NCBI RefSeq assembly: GCF_035998295.1
Contig: NZ_DASYHS010000269.1
Coordinates: 1 to 64,000 of the forward strand
From: DASYHS01 sp035998295
GTDB lineage: Bacteria > Pseudomonadota > Alphaproteobacteria > Azospirillales > Azospirillaceae
Length of the DNA: 64,000 bases
Direction of reading: 5' to 3'
Part shown: positions 1 to 8,187 of the stretch, one piece after another
Layout: every line of letters begins with the position of its first letter
Numbering within the stretch: the first letter of the stretch is position 1
Translations under genes and position numbers: made by a program
The notes under the pieces: generated by a model
The model's database searches: none
The model's input: only the letters and a program-made list of their open reading frames with translations
What the model was told of the DNA's origin: nothing

Positions 1-1
1 G

Positions 2-361
2 ATCGCGCAGACGGACGCCAACACCAAGGCGAACGAGCTGCTGTTCCGCCGCCTGACGGTCGACGACGCGGCCGAGGCCCATGTCGTGGCCCTGGAGAAG
101 GCGCCCGCGATCGGGTTCGACGTCTTCATCGTCTCCGCGCCCACGCCCTTCTCGGCCGAGGACTGCGAAGCCCTGATCGCGGACGCGCCCGGCGTCGTCG
201 CGCGCTACTTCCCGGAATATCCGGAGCTGTACGCGCGCCGGGGATGGACGATGTTCGACAGCATCGACCGCGTCTACGACCCGTCCCGCGCGGCGGAGCG
301 GCTGGGCTTCGTGTGCCGGACGGGGTTCAAGGAGCTGCTGGCGGAGCTGGCCCGGCCGTGA
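2..361 (+). CDS. NAD-dependent epimerase/dehydratase, C-terminal fragment
   Basis: The gene enters from the left edge in frame 2 and stops at TGA 359-361; about 119 residues are visible. The stretch with RRLTVDDAAEAHVVALEKA, then FDVFIVSAPTPF, then a closing YDPSRAAERLGF resembles the C-terminal, substrate-binding part of extended short-chain dehydrogenases of the UDP-glucose 4-epimerase type, where a 'VDD.A.AH..ALE' helix precedes the last strands. The Rossmann domain and catalytic YxxxK lie outside the window, so the substrate cannot be inferred. The next gene converges from the minus strand four bases downstream. Confidence 0.7.
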   Translation: MAQTDANTKANELLFRRLTVDDAAEAHVVALEKAPAIGFDVFIVSAPTPFSAEDCEALIADAPGVVARYFPEYPELYARRGWTMFDSIDRVYDPSRAAERLGFVCRTGFKELLAELARP

Positions 362-365
362 GCGC

Positions 366-797
366 TCAGGCGAGCGATGCCCACAGGAAGGCGAGCAGGG
401 CCGCGAAGCCGAGGGTCGTGCGCACGGCGTGGAGCCGGCCCCACCTCTCGACCATGGCGCGGCTCTCCGCACCCGCGGTCGCCGGTTCGGCCGCCAACAG
501 CCCGCGGTTCGTGGGCATGATGACGAGGAAGGTGAAGGGCCAGTTCGCGATCATCAGCAACGCCCCCACGGCCCATCCGGGATGGCCCCCCTGCCACCAC
601 GCCGCCGCGGCCAGCAGGAAGCCCACCATCGCCAGCGGGGCCTGCATCGCGGTGCCGCGCCGATAGGCGGGCTGCCATTCCGCCAGCAGGGACCGGTGGT
701 CCAGCCGCAGCCGCGCGGGCTGCTCCGCCACGTTGATGTAGAGGGCGGCGCCCGCGAACACCGCGGCCGCGACGAGTGCGAGTTGACCTGCGAGCAT
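366..797 (-). CDS. DUF1772-family membrane protein
   Basis: 143 residues with about four hydrophobic segments (N-terminal LALVAAAVFAGAALYINVA, two in the middle around MVGFLLAAAAWW and ALLMIANWPFTFLVIM, and one at the C-terminus). The N-P/E-Q-PAR motif after the first helix and the late W.rLHavRt.l helix are characteristic of the DUF1772 (anthrone-oxygenase-like) family, whose bacterial members have no settled function. The start at 797 is chosen because a GGAG sits eight bases upstream and the longer reading frame runs into the regulator gene. It lies ten bases downstream of a marR gene on the same strand, so the two are probably one transcript, with the membrane protein as the regulated output. 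Confidence 0.75.
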   Translation of the reverse strand: MLAGQLALVAAAVFAGAALYINVAEQPARLRLDHRSLLAEWQPAYRRGTAMQAPLAMVGFLLAAAAWWQGGHPGWAVGALLMIANWPFTFLVIMPTNRGLLAAEPATAGAESRAMVERWGRLHAVRTTLGFAALLAFLWASLA

Positions 798-807
798 GGG
801 GATCTCC

Positions 808-1260
808 TCAATCCGGGGGCGGCGTCTCGTCTTCAAGGCGTTCGCGCAGGGTGCGCAGCACCTGCACGGCGGCGGCGACGGCGTGGGCGGGCACCCCGTC
901 CGCAAGCGCGGCCGCCCAGGGTTCCTGGCGTGCCGAGGCGGCCTCGTAGACGGCCTGCCCGCGCGCGGTCGGCAGGACGAGCTTGGCCCGCTGGTGGTGC
1001 GGATTGGGCGCGAACCGGACGATCCCCTGCGCCTCCAGCTCGTTGGCGATGCGCTGCACGTTCTGGCGCGACAGGCCCATGTTGCGCGCGACATGGGCCA
1101 CCGGCAGCGGCACCGGCGACAGGACCACGGCCCCCAGGACCTGCCAGCGGGCGCTGGTGAGCCCGAGGTCGCCGACCAGCGCGTCGCCGGCCGCGAGCAG
1201 GCGGCCGTTGAGGCGGAACGTCTCGAGGATCAGGTCGGTGAGGGTGGCCGTGCTCGACAT
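808..1260 (-). CDS. MarR-family transcriptional regulator
   Basis: 150 residues, the normal length for a MarR dimeric winged-helix regulator. The central region (about residues 35-95) contains LTSARWQVLGAV, the recognition-helix segment GLSRQNVQRIANELEAQG and the wing ending in KLVLPTARG, the classic MarR layout. MarR proteins usually repress a neighbouring gene and themselves until a small ligand or oxidant is bound. Here the likely target is the DUF1772 gene immediately downstream, and a palindrome just upstream could be the operator. The inducing ligand cannot be read from the sequence. Confidence 0.9.
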   Translation of the reverse strand: MSSTATLTDLILETFRLNGRLLAAGDALVGDLGLTSARWQVLGAVVLSPVPLPVAHVARNMGLSRQNVQRIANELEAQGIVRFAPNPHHQRAKLVLPTARGQAVYEAASARQEPWAAALADGVPAHAVAAAVQVLRTLRERLEDETPPPD

Positions 1261-1270
1261 GAAAACATCG

Positions 1271-1295
1271 TGTCATCATGACAGCATGTTGTCAA
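1271..1295 (-). promoter_or_regulatory. Candidate MarR operator overlapping the marR promoter
   Basis: TGTCAT-C-ATGACA (1271-1283) is a perfect 6+6 palindrome 11 bases upstream of the marR start codon. On the minus strand a perfect -35 hexamer TTGACA (complement at 1290-1295) lies just upstream of it. An operator placed between the promoter and the gene fits MarR autorepression. The -10 element is not convincing, so the promoter assignment is partial. Confidence 0.5.
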
Positions 1296-1353
1296 TTAGT
1301 ACCAAGACTCGACCGCGGACAGGCGCGGTGCCGCCGGCCACGTGGCTGGTCGT

Positions 1354-2130
1354 TCAGAACAGGCCGATGAACCCGGCACCGGCGCTGCCGCCGCCGACCG
1401 CGGGGTCGACGAACAGCTTCGCGGCCCCGCCATAGGCGGCGGTCGCGGCGGCGAAGCGCCCTGCCTCGCCGTTCCCGCCGCTGGCGGCGTCGGAGCCGGT
1501 TCTGCCGGCGGCGTCGGCGGTGTCGGCTTTATCGGCGCCGCCGATGCGCTCCATCATCTCTTCGGTGCGCTGGCCGTTCAGCTCCGCCTGCGCCTGGTTG
1601 CGCTGCTGGTCCGCGAGCTGTGCCACGCGCATGTCCTGGGCCGAGGGCTCGGCCGGGGCGAGGGCCGCGCGCTTGACGACGTCCATCTTGCGGATCGTCT
1701 CTTCGGGCGTCTTCTCGGGGCTGGTGTCGATCTGCACCTCGCCGCCGATGGCGTAGCGCCTGCCGTCGGGACCGGTCCGGTAGGTGTAGCTGGGGCCGCT
1801 GGCATACTGGCCGCCGGCGGCCATATGCGCCATCTCGTGGGTCCGCACCTCGCGGTCGCGGACCTCCAGCTCCTTCACCATCTCCTGCTCTTCGGGAGGC
1901 AGCTCGCCCGGCCGTTCCTCCGCCTGCGGGGACCGGGCGTCGCCCCCGCCCCGCAGCGAGACGATCACCGCCGGACCGAAGCCACCGGCGCCCTGCCGCT
2001 CCCGCTCGCCGGCCCGCCGCTCCCCGTCGTCCCGGAAAACGCCCCTGACCGCGCCCACGGGCGGCATGCCGCCGACGGCCGGCGGCCGGGCGTTCGCCAG
2101 GAGCTGAGTCGCGGAACCTGCGCCGAACAT
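1354..2130 (-). CDS. SprA-related putative metalloprotease (CJM1_0395 family)
   Basis: 258 residues. The recognisable part is the centre: a charged helix [20 protein letters not shown] leads into a zinc-metalloprotease signature HEMAH (HExxH, residues 98-102), followed by [27 protein letters not shown], which is the conserved block of the SprA-related/CJM1_0395 family. The flanks are low-complexity, Ala/Gly/Arg-rich and probably disordered. There is no signal peptide. A biological role is not established for the family. It is divergent from the photoactive yellow protein gene and shares its intergenic region. Confidence 0.75.
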   Translation of the reverse strand: MFGAGSATQLLANARPPAVGGMPPVGAVRGVFRDDGERRAGERERQGAGGFGPAVIVSLRGGGDARSPQAEERPGELPPEEQEMVKELEVRDREVRTHEMAHMAAGGQYASGPSYTYRTGPDGRRYAIGGEVQIDTSPEKTPEETIRKMDVVKRAALAPAEPSAQDMRVAQLADQQRNQAQAELNGQRTEEMMERIGGADKADTADAAGRTGSDAASGGNGEAGRFAAATAAYGGAAKLFVDPAVGGGSAGAGFIGLF

Positions 2131-2154
2131 ATACCCAGCATGCGGCGCCCACCG

Positions 2155-2169
2155 TTAACGAAGACTTAA
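2155..2169. promoter_or_regulatory. CtrA-type box TTAA-N7-TTAA
   Basis: TTAACGAAGACTTAA is an exact match to the full alphaproteobacterial CtrA site (TTAA, seven bases, TTAA). It lies between the divergent metalloprotease (start 2130) and PYP (start about 2301) genes, 24 bp from the former. In GC-rich DNA eight fixed A/T positions at this spacing are unlikely by chance. Which gene it controls is not known. Confidence 0.5.
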
Positions 2170-2300
2170 TGTTTCGAAGCGGTCGCGAGCGCCGGACGTC
2201 CCCGCGCAGAATCGTCGCGCGCGCCCGTTGCCTTTCCCGGGGACCGAACGATCTGGATGGGGAAACCCACGCCATAGGAGTTACCCCGGTGGAATCGAAC

Positions 2301-2678
2301 ATGACCTTCGTCGAATTCGGCAAGGGCGACATCGAGAACGTGATGTCCAAGCTGTCGGGGAAGGAGATCGACGGCCTCGCCTTCGGTGCCATCCAGCTCG
2401 ACGCGAAGGGGACGATCCTCGCCTACAACCAGGCCGAAGGCGCCATCACCGGGCGCGACCCGAAATCCGTGATCGGCAAGAACTTCTTCACCGAGGTCGC
2501 ACCCTGCACCAACACCGCGCGCTTCCGGGGCGCCTTCGACCAGGGCGTGGCGAAGGGGGACCTGAACACGATGTTCGAATACGTCTTCGACCACGAGATG
2601 AAGCCGACCAAGGTGAAGGTGCACATGAAGAAGGCCCTGATCGGCGACTCGTTCTGGGTCTTCGTGAAGCGCCTCTGA
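2301..2678 (+). CDS. pyp: Photoactive yellow protein (PYP)
   Basis: 125 residues, exactly the length of the Halorhodospira halophila prototype, to which it aligns without gaps. PYP is a soluble PAS-fold blue-light sensor carrying p-coumaric acid as a thioester on a cysteine. All the chromophore-pocket residues are present at canonical numbers: Tyr42, Glu46, Thr50, Arg52 and Cys69 in EVAPCT. The C-terminal half ([20 protein letters not shown], ending VFVKRL) is also typical. I chose ATG 2301 because it gives the family length, and GGTGGA precedes it. An in-frame GTG at 2289 with GGAG eight bases upstream is a real alternative adding four residues. The chromophore ligase gene follows nine bases later. 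Confidence 0.95.
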   Translation: MTFVEFGKGDIENVMSKLSGKEIDGLAFGAIQLDAKGTILAYNQAEGAITGRDPKSVIGKNFFTEVAPCTNTARFRGAFDQGVAKGDLNTMFEYVFDHEMKPTKVKVHMKKALIGDSFWVFVKRL

Positions 2679-2687
2679 CAGGCTGCC

Positions 2688-3938
2688 GTGACCTCCGCAC
2701 CCGCATGGTGGTCCCGCGACGAGGCGCTCTCGCGCTTCGTCGCGGACCTCGTGGCCGGCGAGTTCGCCCGGCTGCGTCCGGGCTGGCCGCAGGCCCGGCC
2801 GGCCGGGGGCTTCGACCCGGCCATGGCGCTCGGCGCAGGGGGATCGGGCGCGGGGGGCCTGGGTGCCGACTCGCTGGAACTGCTCCAGGTCGCCGCCGCC
2901 CTGACCGAAGCCCTGCACCTGCACAGGAGCGGGATCGAGGACTATCTCCTGGCCCGCCCCACCGCCGGCGAATGGGTCGCGGTCTGCCGCGCCGCCCTGT
3001 CCCGCTTCGACCGGGAGATCACGTTCCGCACCTCCGGCAGCACCGGCCTGGGCAAGCCCTGCCCGCACCGCCTCGACACGCTCGAGCAGGAGGCCGCGGC
3101 GCTCGCCGCGCTGGCCGGGCCACGCCGGCGCGTGCTGTCCGCCGTCCCCAGCCACCACATCTACGGCTTCCTGTTCACGATCCTGGTGCCGAACCCGCCG
3201 GCCGGGGACGGGCCCGCCGTTCCCGTGCTCGACCTGCGCGACCGCTCGCCCGCTTCGCTCGCCGCCCTGCTGCGGCCGGGCGACCTGGTGGTCGGCCATC
3301 CCGAGTTCTGGCAGGCCGTCCGGCGCTCCGGCGCGACGTTTCCGCGGGACGTGGTGGGGACGACGTCCACGGCGCCCTGCCCCGACGACCTCGCCGCGGA
3401 CCTGCGGGAACGGGGACTCGCACGGCTCCTGCAGGTGTTCGGGTCGTCCGAGACCGCGGGCATCGGCTGGCGCGACGAACCCGGCGCCGGGTTCCTGCCC
3501 TTTCCCTGGTGGCGGCGCCACGGCGTGGCCGGCCTCGTGCGCCGCCTGCCCGACGGCGGCCGGCTGGAGCTTGCGCTCCAGGACCTCATCGACTGGCGGG
3601 ACGACGGGACCTTCGCGCCGCTGGGCCGGCTCGACACCGTGGTCCAGGTCGGCGGTATCAACGTGTCGCTCGACGGCGTGCGCGCCCATCTGCTGCGCCA
3701 CGAGCACGTCGCCGACGCGGCGGTCCGCCTGATGCGGCCGGATGAGGGAAGCCGCCTGAAGGCCTTCATCGTGCCGGCGCCGGGCGCGCCCGGCGAGCCG
3801 GAGCTGCAAGCCGCGCTGGCGGCGTGGATCGAGACGGCGCTGCCGGCAGCACAGCGGCCGCGGTCCCTCGCCTTCGGGCCGAGCCTGCCGCGCACCCCGG
3901 CGGGCAAGGCGTCGGACTGGGAGATCCCGGGCCGGTAG
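2688..3938 (+). CDS. pcl: 4-coumarate--CoA ligase of the PYP-activation family
   Basis: 416-residue adenylate-forming enzyme, GTG start. AMP-binding motifs are in order: phosphate loop TSGSTGLGKP (115-124), HHIYG (about 156-160), GSSETAG (252-258), GRLD (313-316) and the C-terminal catalytic lysine in PRTPAGK (Lys407). Position directly after pyp identifies it as the ligase that activates p-coumaric acid for attachment to PYP Cys69. The first 100 residues carry a stretch, GADSLELL with Ser62, that looks like an acyl-carrier-protein phosphopantetheine site followed by a typical carrier helix. The usual partner tyrosine ammonia-lyase is not in this window, so coumarate must come from elsewhere. 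Confidence 0.88.
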   Translation: MTSAPAWWSRDEALSRFVADLVAGEFARLRPGWPQARPAGGFDPAMALGAGGSGAGGLGADSLELLQVAAALTEALHLHRSGIEDYLLARPTAGEWVAVCRAALSRFDREITFRTSGSTGLGKPCPHRLDTLEQEAAALAALAGPRRRVLSAVPSHHIYGFLFTILVPNPPAGDGPAVPVLDLRDRSPASLAALLRPGDLVVGHPEFWQAVRRSGATFPRDVVGTTSTAPCPDDLAADLRERGLARLLQVFGSSETAGIGWRDEPGAGFLPFPWWRRHGVAGLVRRLPDGGRLELALQDLIDWRDDGTFAPLGRLDTVVQVGGINVSLDGVRAHLLRHEHVADAAVRLMRPDEGSRLKAFIVPAPGAPGEPELQAALAAWIETALPAAQRPRSLAFGPSLPRTPAGKASDWEIPGR

Positions 3939-3979
3939 CCGCCGAAACCCGGCGCTGGACAGGCACGGGCTTTCCCTGC

Positions 3980-5254
3980 ATGTCTGGCGTCATGGCACGC
4001 GATCCCTCTCCCGGCTCTCCACCAGATCCCTCGACCGATACGGACGACGTGCAGGCCGTCGTCGTCGGCGCCGGCCCGGCCGGGCTGGCCGCGGCCGAAC
4101 GGCTCGCCGACGCCGGCATGCCGCCCCTGGTCCTCGACGCGATGCCGACCCCCGCGCGCAAGTTCCTGATGGCGGGGCGCGGCGGGCTGAACCTCACCCA
4201 TTCCGAACCCCTGCCCGAATTCCTGGGCCGCTACGGCGCGCGCGCGCAGGAGTTCCGCGCGCTGATCGAGGGCTTCGGGCCCGGCGACCTGCGGGCCTGG
4301 GCGGACGGGCTGGACGCCGACACCTTCGTCGGCAGCAGCGGCCGCGTGTTCCCCCGCGCACTGAAGGCATCGCCGTTGCTGCGCGCGTGGCTGCACCGGC
4401 TCTCGGACCGGGGCGTCGTCCTGCGCACGCGCCACCGGCTGACCGGCATCGAGGCGGACGGCACGCTGCGCGTCGCCGGCCCGGAGGGGGCGGTCCGGCT
4501 GCGGCCGGGGGCGGCGCTCCTGGCGCTCGGCGGGGCGAGCTGGCCGCGGCTCGGCTCCGATGCGGCGTGGGTCCCGATGCTGCGCGGCCTCGGCATCGAG
4601 GTCATGCCCTTCCGCCCGGCCAATTGCGGCTTCCAGGTCGCGTGGTCGGCCCCCTTCGCCGAGCGCGCGGAGGGCGTGCCGCTGAAGAACCTGGAGCTGC
4701 GGTTCGAGGGGATGTCCGCCCGGGGCGAGGTGGTGGTCACCCGCTCCGGCCTCGAGGGCGGGGCGATCTACGCGCTTTCCGGCGCGCTGCGCGACGCGAT
4801 CGGGCGGCAGGGCTCCGCCGTCGTCCGGATCGACCTGCGGCCGCAGCAGGACGAAGCCGAGCTTGCCCGCCGGCTGGCGCGCCCGCGCGGCGCCGACAGC
4901 ACGGCAAACTGGCTGCGCAAGTCCCTGGGCGGAGGCGCCCCGCTCTACCCGCTGCTGCGCGAACTCGCCCCCGACGCGCTGGGCGATCCCCGCCGCATCG
5001 CCGCCGCGATCAAGGCGCTGCCGGTCCGGCTCGTCGGCACGGCCCCGATCGGCCGCGCGATCTCCTCGGCCGGCGGCATCCCGTTCGAGGCCCTGGACGA
5101 CCACCTCATGCTGCGCGGGCTGCCCGGCCTGTTCGCCGCGGGAGAGATGCTCGACTGGGAGGCACCGACCGGGGGCTACCTGCTCCAGGGCTGCTTCGCC
5201 ACCGGCGTCCGCGCCGCGGAAGGGATGATCGGGCATCTCCGGGCCGGGCGGTGA
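3980..5254 (+). CDS. BaiN/RdsA-like NAD(P)/FAD-dependent oxidoreductase (TIGR03862 type)
   Basis: About 424 residues. The N-terminus carries the dinucleotide-binding glycine motif VVVGAGPAGLAAAERL (GxGxxG near residues 30-35), followed by KFLMAGRGGLNLTH, the hallmark of the HI0933/BaiN flavoprotein family. The C-terminal stretch (GAPTGGYLLQGCFATG, with Ala read as a Glu-Ala-Pro run) is also typical and closes the FAD site. Members are flavoenzymes, some of which reduce steroid or other C=C bonds; the substrate here is unknown. ATG 3980 and ATG 3992 are both possible starts and neither has a strong ribosome-binding site. It ends one base before the convergent pfkB-type kinase gene. Confidence 0.82.
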   Translation: MSGVMARDPSPGSPPDPSTDTDDVQAVVVGAGPAGLAAAERLADAGMPPLVLDAMPTPARKFLMAGRGGLNLTHSEPLPEFLGRYGARAQEFRALIEGFGPGDLRAWADGLDADTFVGSSGRVFPRALKASPLLRAWLHRLSDRGVVLRTRHRLTGIEADGTLRVAGPEGAVRLRPGAALLALGGASWPRLGSDAAWVPMLRGLGIEVMPFRPANCGFQVAWSAPFAERAEGVPLKNLELRFEGMSARGEVVVTRSGLEGGAIYALSGALRDAIGRQGSAVVRIDLRPQQDEAELARRLARPRGADSTANWLRKSLGGGAPLYPLLRELAPDALGDPRRIAAAIKALPVRLVGTAPIGRAISSAGGIPFEALDDHLMLRGLPGLFAAGEMLDWEAPTGGYLLQGCFATGVRAAEGMIGHLRAGR

Positions 5255-5255
5255 G

Positions 5256-6269
5256 TCACCGCCCGGCGGCCAGCACCCGCACGGTGGCGTCCTTCATCGC
5301 GGCCTCGATGGCGCGCAGATCCGGCGGCCGGGCCGCGTCGCGGCCCAGGGCGCAGACCGAGGCGGCCGTCGCGAGGCGGGCGCAGTCCTCGAACCCGTAG
5401 TCCCGCAGCTTTCCCGCCACGAAGCCGGCGACCATCGCGTCGCCGGCGCCGGCCGTGCTCGCCACCACGACCGCCGGCGGCCGGACGTGCAGCCGCCAGC
5501 CATCCTCGGCGAAGATCGCCCCGTCGGCCCCCATGGACACGATCACGCAGCCGATGCCGCGGCCGATCAGCTCGTCGACGGCCGCCAGGATCTCCCCTTC
5601 CGTGCAGACCCGCCGGCCGACCGCCTCGCCGAGCTCGTCGAGGTTCGGCTTCACGGCGAAGGGGCATGCGTCCAGCGCGGCGCGGAACGGAGCGCCCGGG
5701 ACGTCGAGCAGAACGCGCTGGCCGGCCGCGACCAGCGGCCGGATCAGGTCCCTCGGCACCGTGTCCGGAACCCCGGGCGGCAGGCCGCCGGACAGGATGC
5801 ACCACCGGTGCGCCGGCGCCAGTTCCGCCAGCGTGTCGGCAAGCCGCCCGACGTCGCCCGCCTCCGGCCGCGGGCCGGGCAGCTCCAGCACCGTGATCCT
5901 ACGGTCGACCGGGTCGACGACGTTGAGCCGGATGCGGCTTCCGGCACCGATGGGGACGAAGCGGCCGGCGATCCCCCGCTGATCGAGGAACCGGTCGACG
6001 ACCGGGCGGTCGTCGAGGCAGATCCAGCCGGTCGCGGTGACCGGGAACCCGAAGACCGACATGTGGGCGGCGACGTCGAGCCCCTTGCCGCGGGCCGACG
6101 ACCGGACCGACCGGGCCTGGCCGGCGCGGCCTGCCGCAAAGCTCTCCACCGTCGCCGTCAGCTCGACGAAGGGATCGAAGGCGACGGCGACCACGCCCGG
6201 CGGCGGGCCCATGTGTGTGTACGGCACGGGCGCGAGGCCCGCGTCAGCTCCCCCGGTCGTCTCGCCCAT
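5256..6269 (-). CDS. PfkB-family carbohydrate kinase (1-phosphofructokinase-like)
   Basis: 337 residues. The ribokinase/PfkB fold is shown by the early glycine-rich RGKGLDVAAHMSVFG motif, VKPNLDELGEAVGR in the middle and the C-terminal signature STAGAGDAMVAGF, in which the GAGD aspartate is the catalytic base. The K-P-N-x-x-E segment and overall order are those of the 1-phosphofructokinase/tagatose-6-phosphate kinase branch. There is no fructose PTS gene nearby, so the sugar phosphate used is uncertain. The gene follows a TolC-like gene by 57 bp containing a strong hairpin. Confidence 0.82.
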   Translation of the reverse strand: MGETTGGADAGLAPVPYTHMGPPPGVVAVAFDPFVELTATVESFAAGRAGQARSVRSSARGKGLDVAAHMSVFGFPVTATGWICLDDRPVVDRFLDQRGIAGRFVPIGAGSRIRLNVVDPVDRRITVLELPGPRPEAGDVGRLADTLAELAPAHRWCILSGGLPPGVPDTVPRDLIRPLVAAGQRVLLDVPGAPFRAALDACPFAVKPNLDELGEAVGRRVCTEGEILAAVDELIGRGIGCVIVSMGADGAIFAEDGWRLHVRPPAVVVASTAGAGDAMVAGFVAGKLRDYGFEDCARLATAASVCALGRDAARPPDLRAIEAAMKDATVRVLAAGR

Positions 6270-6278
6270 GCCACCATA

Positions 6279-6317
6279 CCCGGTTCCTGGAAGCGGTGCG
6301 CTTCCAGGTAAACCGGG
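6279..6317. repeat. Strong hairpin between the tolC-like and pfkB-like genes
   Basis: CCCGGTT-CCTGGAAGC-ggtgc-GCTTCCAGG-ta-AACCGGG folds into a long stem with a five-base loop and a two-base bulge. It lies nine bases after the stop of the upstream tolC-like gene and ends ten bases before the pfkB-like start. It lacks a T-run on the minus strand, so it is more likely an mRNA 3'-end or processing structure than a classical terminator, and it could influence pfkB translation. Confidence 0.55.
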
Positions 6318-6326
6318 CAGAAGGTG

Positions 6327-8087
6327 TCAGGTTGCGTCCGGCATCGCGGACGCGACGAAGTCGCGCAGGAAATCGAGGCTGCCCGAGGTCCTGACGCCCT
6401 GCGCGGGCGTGCCGGCGGGTGCCGCCTCGGCCACGGGCGCCGTCCCGGCAGGCGTGACTTCCGCTGCGGGCGCCGCCTCGGCAGGCGGGGCGGACACCTC
6501 GGCCACAGGCTCGGCGGCGGGGTCGACCACGACCGGGACCTCGGGAGGCAGGGGAAGCCGGCCGGCCATCCAATCGTCCGAAACCGACTTGACCGCGGCG
6601 GCGAGGGTCGGCAGGTCGTGGGACGCCACCTCGGCCGGGAGCGGGTCGAGGCCGAGGGAGACGTAGAGCGCCGAGACGGCGTTCTGGACGTCGGCATAGG
6701 CACGGTCGCGCGCCAGCTCCACGGCGATCGCGGAGGCGCCGGCGCGGATCCGCTCCAGCTCGCGCTCGGCGTCGTCCTGGGCCGCGGCCCGGACATTCTC
6801 GTAGATCCGCTGCTCGATGTCGTGGAGGAGCGACGCCTTCTCGTACATGTCGACGGCGCGCAGGTACTGCTGGTAGCCGACATGGACCTGCGTGAGCGCC
6901 GCCATGCTGAGCGCCAGCCGCCGGGTGTCGGCGAGCTGTTCCTGCGCTTCCTGCAGGCGCATCGTCGCCGGCGCGCTGACCAGGTTCAGCAGGTTCCAGG
7001 TGACCCTCGCCCCGGCATCGGCCCACGTGTTGTTCACGAGGAAGTCGTTGCTGTCGTAGTTCAGCCCGGCATTGAGGTTCAAGCCCGGCAGCATGCGCAG
7101 CAGCGCCTTGCGCGCCTCGAGCGAGGTGATGCGCTTCTGGTAGGCCTCCTCACGCAGCTCGGGCCGGTTGAGCAGCGCCATGTTCTCCATCTGCTCCAGC
7201 CCGAGGGCCACGCGGGGCAGGTCGGCGGCGGTCGCGGGCGGCGCGAGCATGAACGGCTCGCCCGGGGGCAGGTTCATCAGCGCGCCGAGCTGGGCCTTGG
7301 CGATGGCCAGGTCCTGCTGGATGGTCTCGAGCTGGCGGACGATCTCGACCAGGGCCTTCTGGTAGCGCAGCACGTCGAGCAGCGGGCGCAGCCTCTGCTG
7401 CTCGACCTGGCGGGCGCTGTCGAGCGCGCGGCGCGCCTCCGCCACGATGGGGACGACCGCCGTCTCGAGGCGCTGGGCCGACACGGCCTGCCAGTACGCG
7501 GCGCGGACCTGCTGCACGATCGCGTGGATGACGCGCCGCCGCCGCTCCTCGGCGATCAGGCGGCGGTCGGCCTGCTGCTTCGCCTGGTAGTAGCTCAACC
7601 CGAAGTCGAGGACGTTCCAGCTCAGGCCCAGATCCGCGGTGAAGCGCGTGCGCTCCTGCGAGGTCGTGGCGTCCGCGACCGAGCTCGGGTTGCCCTGGAC
7701 GTCGCGGCTGATGGAGAAGGCTTCGTTGTTGCGCGTCGTGTAGCCGGCGCTGGCGGCCAGCCGCGGCAGCATGTCGTAGGTGCTGAGGTCGAGCTGGCGC
7801 TGCTGGAGCACCTGGTCCATCAGCGCTAGCCGCTGGTCGAGGTTGTACTTCAGCGACCGGGCGATCGCCTCTTCCAGGGAGATCGGGCCCGAGATCGGTT
7901 CGACCAGCGAGAAGAGCCTGCCGCGGTCGGTCGCGGCCTGGACCAGCCGGTCGCCCTGGGAGATCGGCTCGGGGACGACGGTGCATCCCGCGACCAGCAG
8001 CGCCGCGACGGCGGTGCCGGCAAGTGCAGCGGCGCGGAGACGGTTCCCAAAGTTGCCCTGGGTCCCGGTTGCTGAGTAGCCGCGCAT
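6327..8087 (-). CDS. TolC-family outer-membrane efflux lipoprotein
   Basis: 586 residues. The signal peptide ends in a lipobox LLVAGC (Cys35). Two long, repeated alpha-helical blocks rich in Gln, Arg and Ala (for example SLEEAIARSLKYNLDQRLA, and later LNRPELREEAYQ) are the duplicated hairpins of the outer-membrane factor family. These trimers form the exit duct for type I secretion or RND/ABC efflux. The last 60 or so residues form a Pro/Ala/Val-rich tail absent from typical TolC. No inner-membrane pump or adaptor gene is adjacent, so it presumably serves a system encoded elsewhere. Confidence 0.85.
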   Translation of the reverse strand: MRGYSATGTQGNFGNRLRAAALAGTAVAALLVAGCTVVPEPISQGDRLVQAATDRGRLFSLVEPISGPISLEEAIARSLKYNLDQRLALMDQVLQQRQLDLSTYDMLPRLAASAGYTTRNNEAFSISRDVQGNPSSVADATTSQERTRFTADLGLSWNVLDFGLSYYQAKQQADRRLIAEERRRRVIHAIVQQVRAAYWQAVSAQRLETAVVPIVAEARRALDSARQVEQQRLRPLLDVLRYQKALVEIVRQLETIQQDLAIAKAQLGALMNLPPGEPFMLAPPATAADLPRVALGLEQMENMALLNRPELREEAYQKRITSLEARKALLRMLPGLNLNAGLNYDSNDFLVNNTWADAGARVTWNLLNLVSAPATMRLQEAQEQLADTRRLALSMAALTQVHVGYQQYLRAVDMYEKASLLHDIEQRIYENVRAAAQDDAERELERIRAGASAIAVELARDRAYADVQNAVSALYVSLGLDPLPAEVASHDLPTLAAAVKSVSDDWMAGRLPLPPEVPVVVDPAAEPVAEVSAPPAEAAPAAEVTPAGTAPVAEAAPAGTPAQGVRTSGSLDFLRDFVASAMPDAT

Positions 8088-8187
8088 CGATCCTCCCCGC
8101 GCCTGATGAGGTAACTCTTAGGTGTGCCCCTTAACTGCGCGAATTCCTGCAAAAGGTCAAGTAATGTCGTACTTCCCTATCCTTTGG

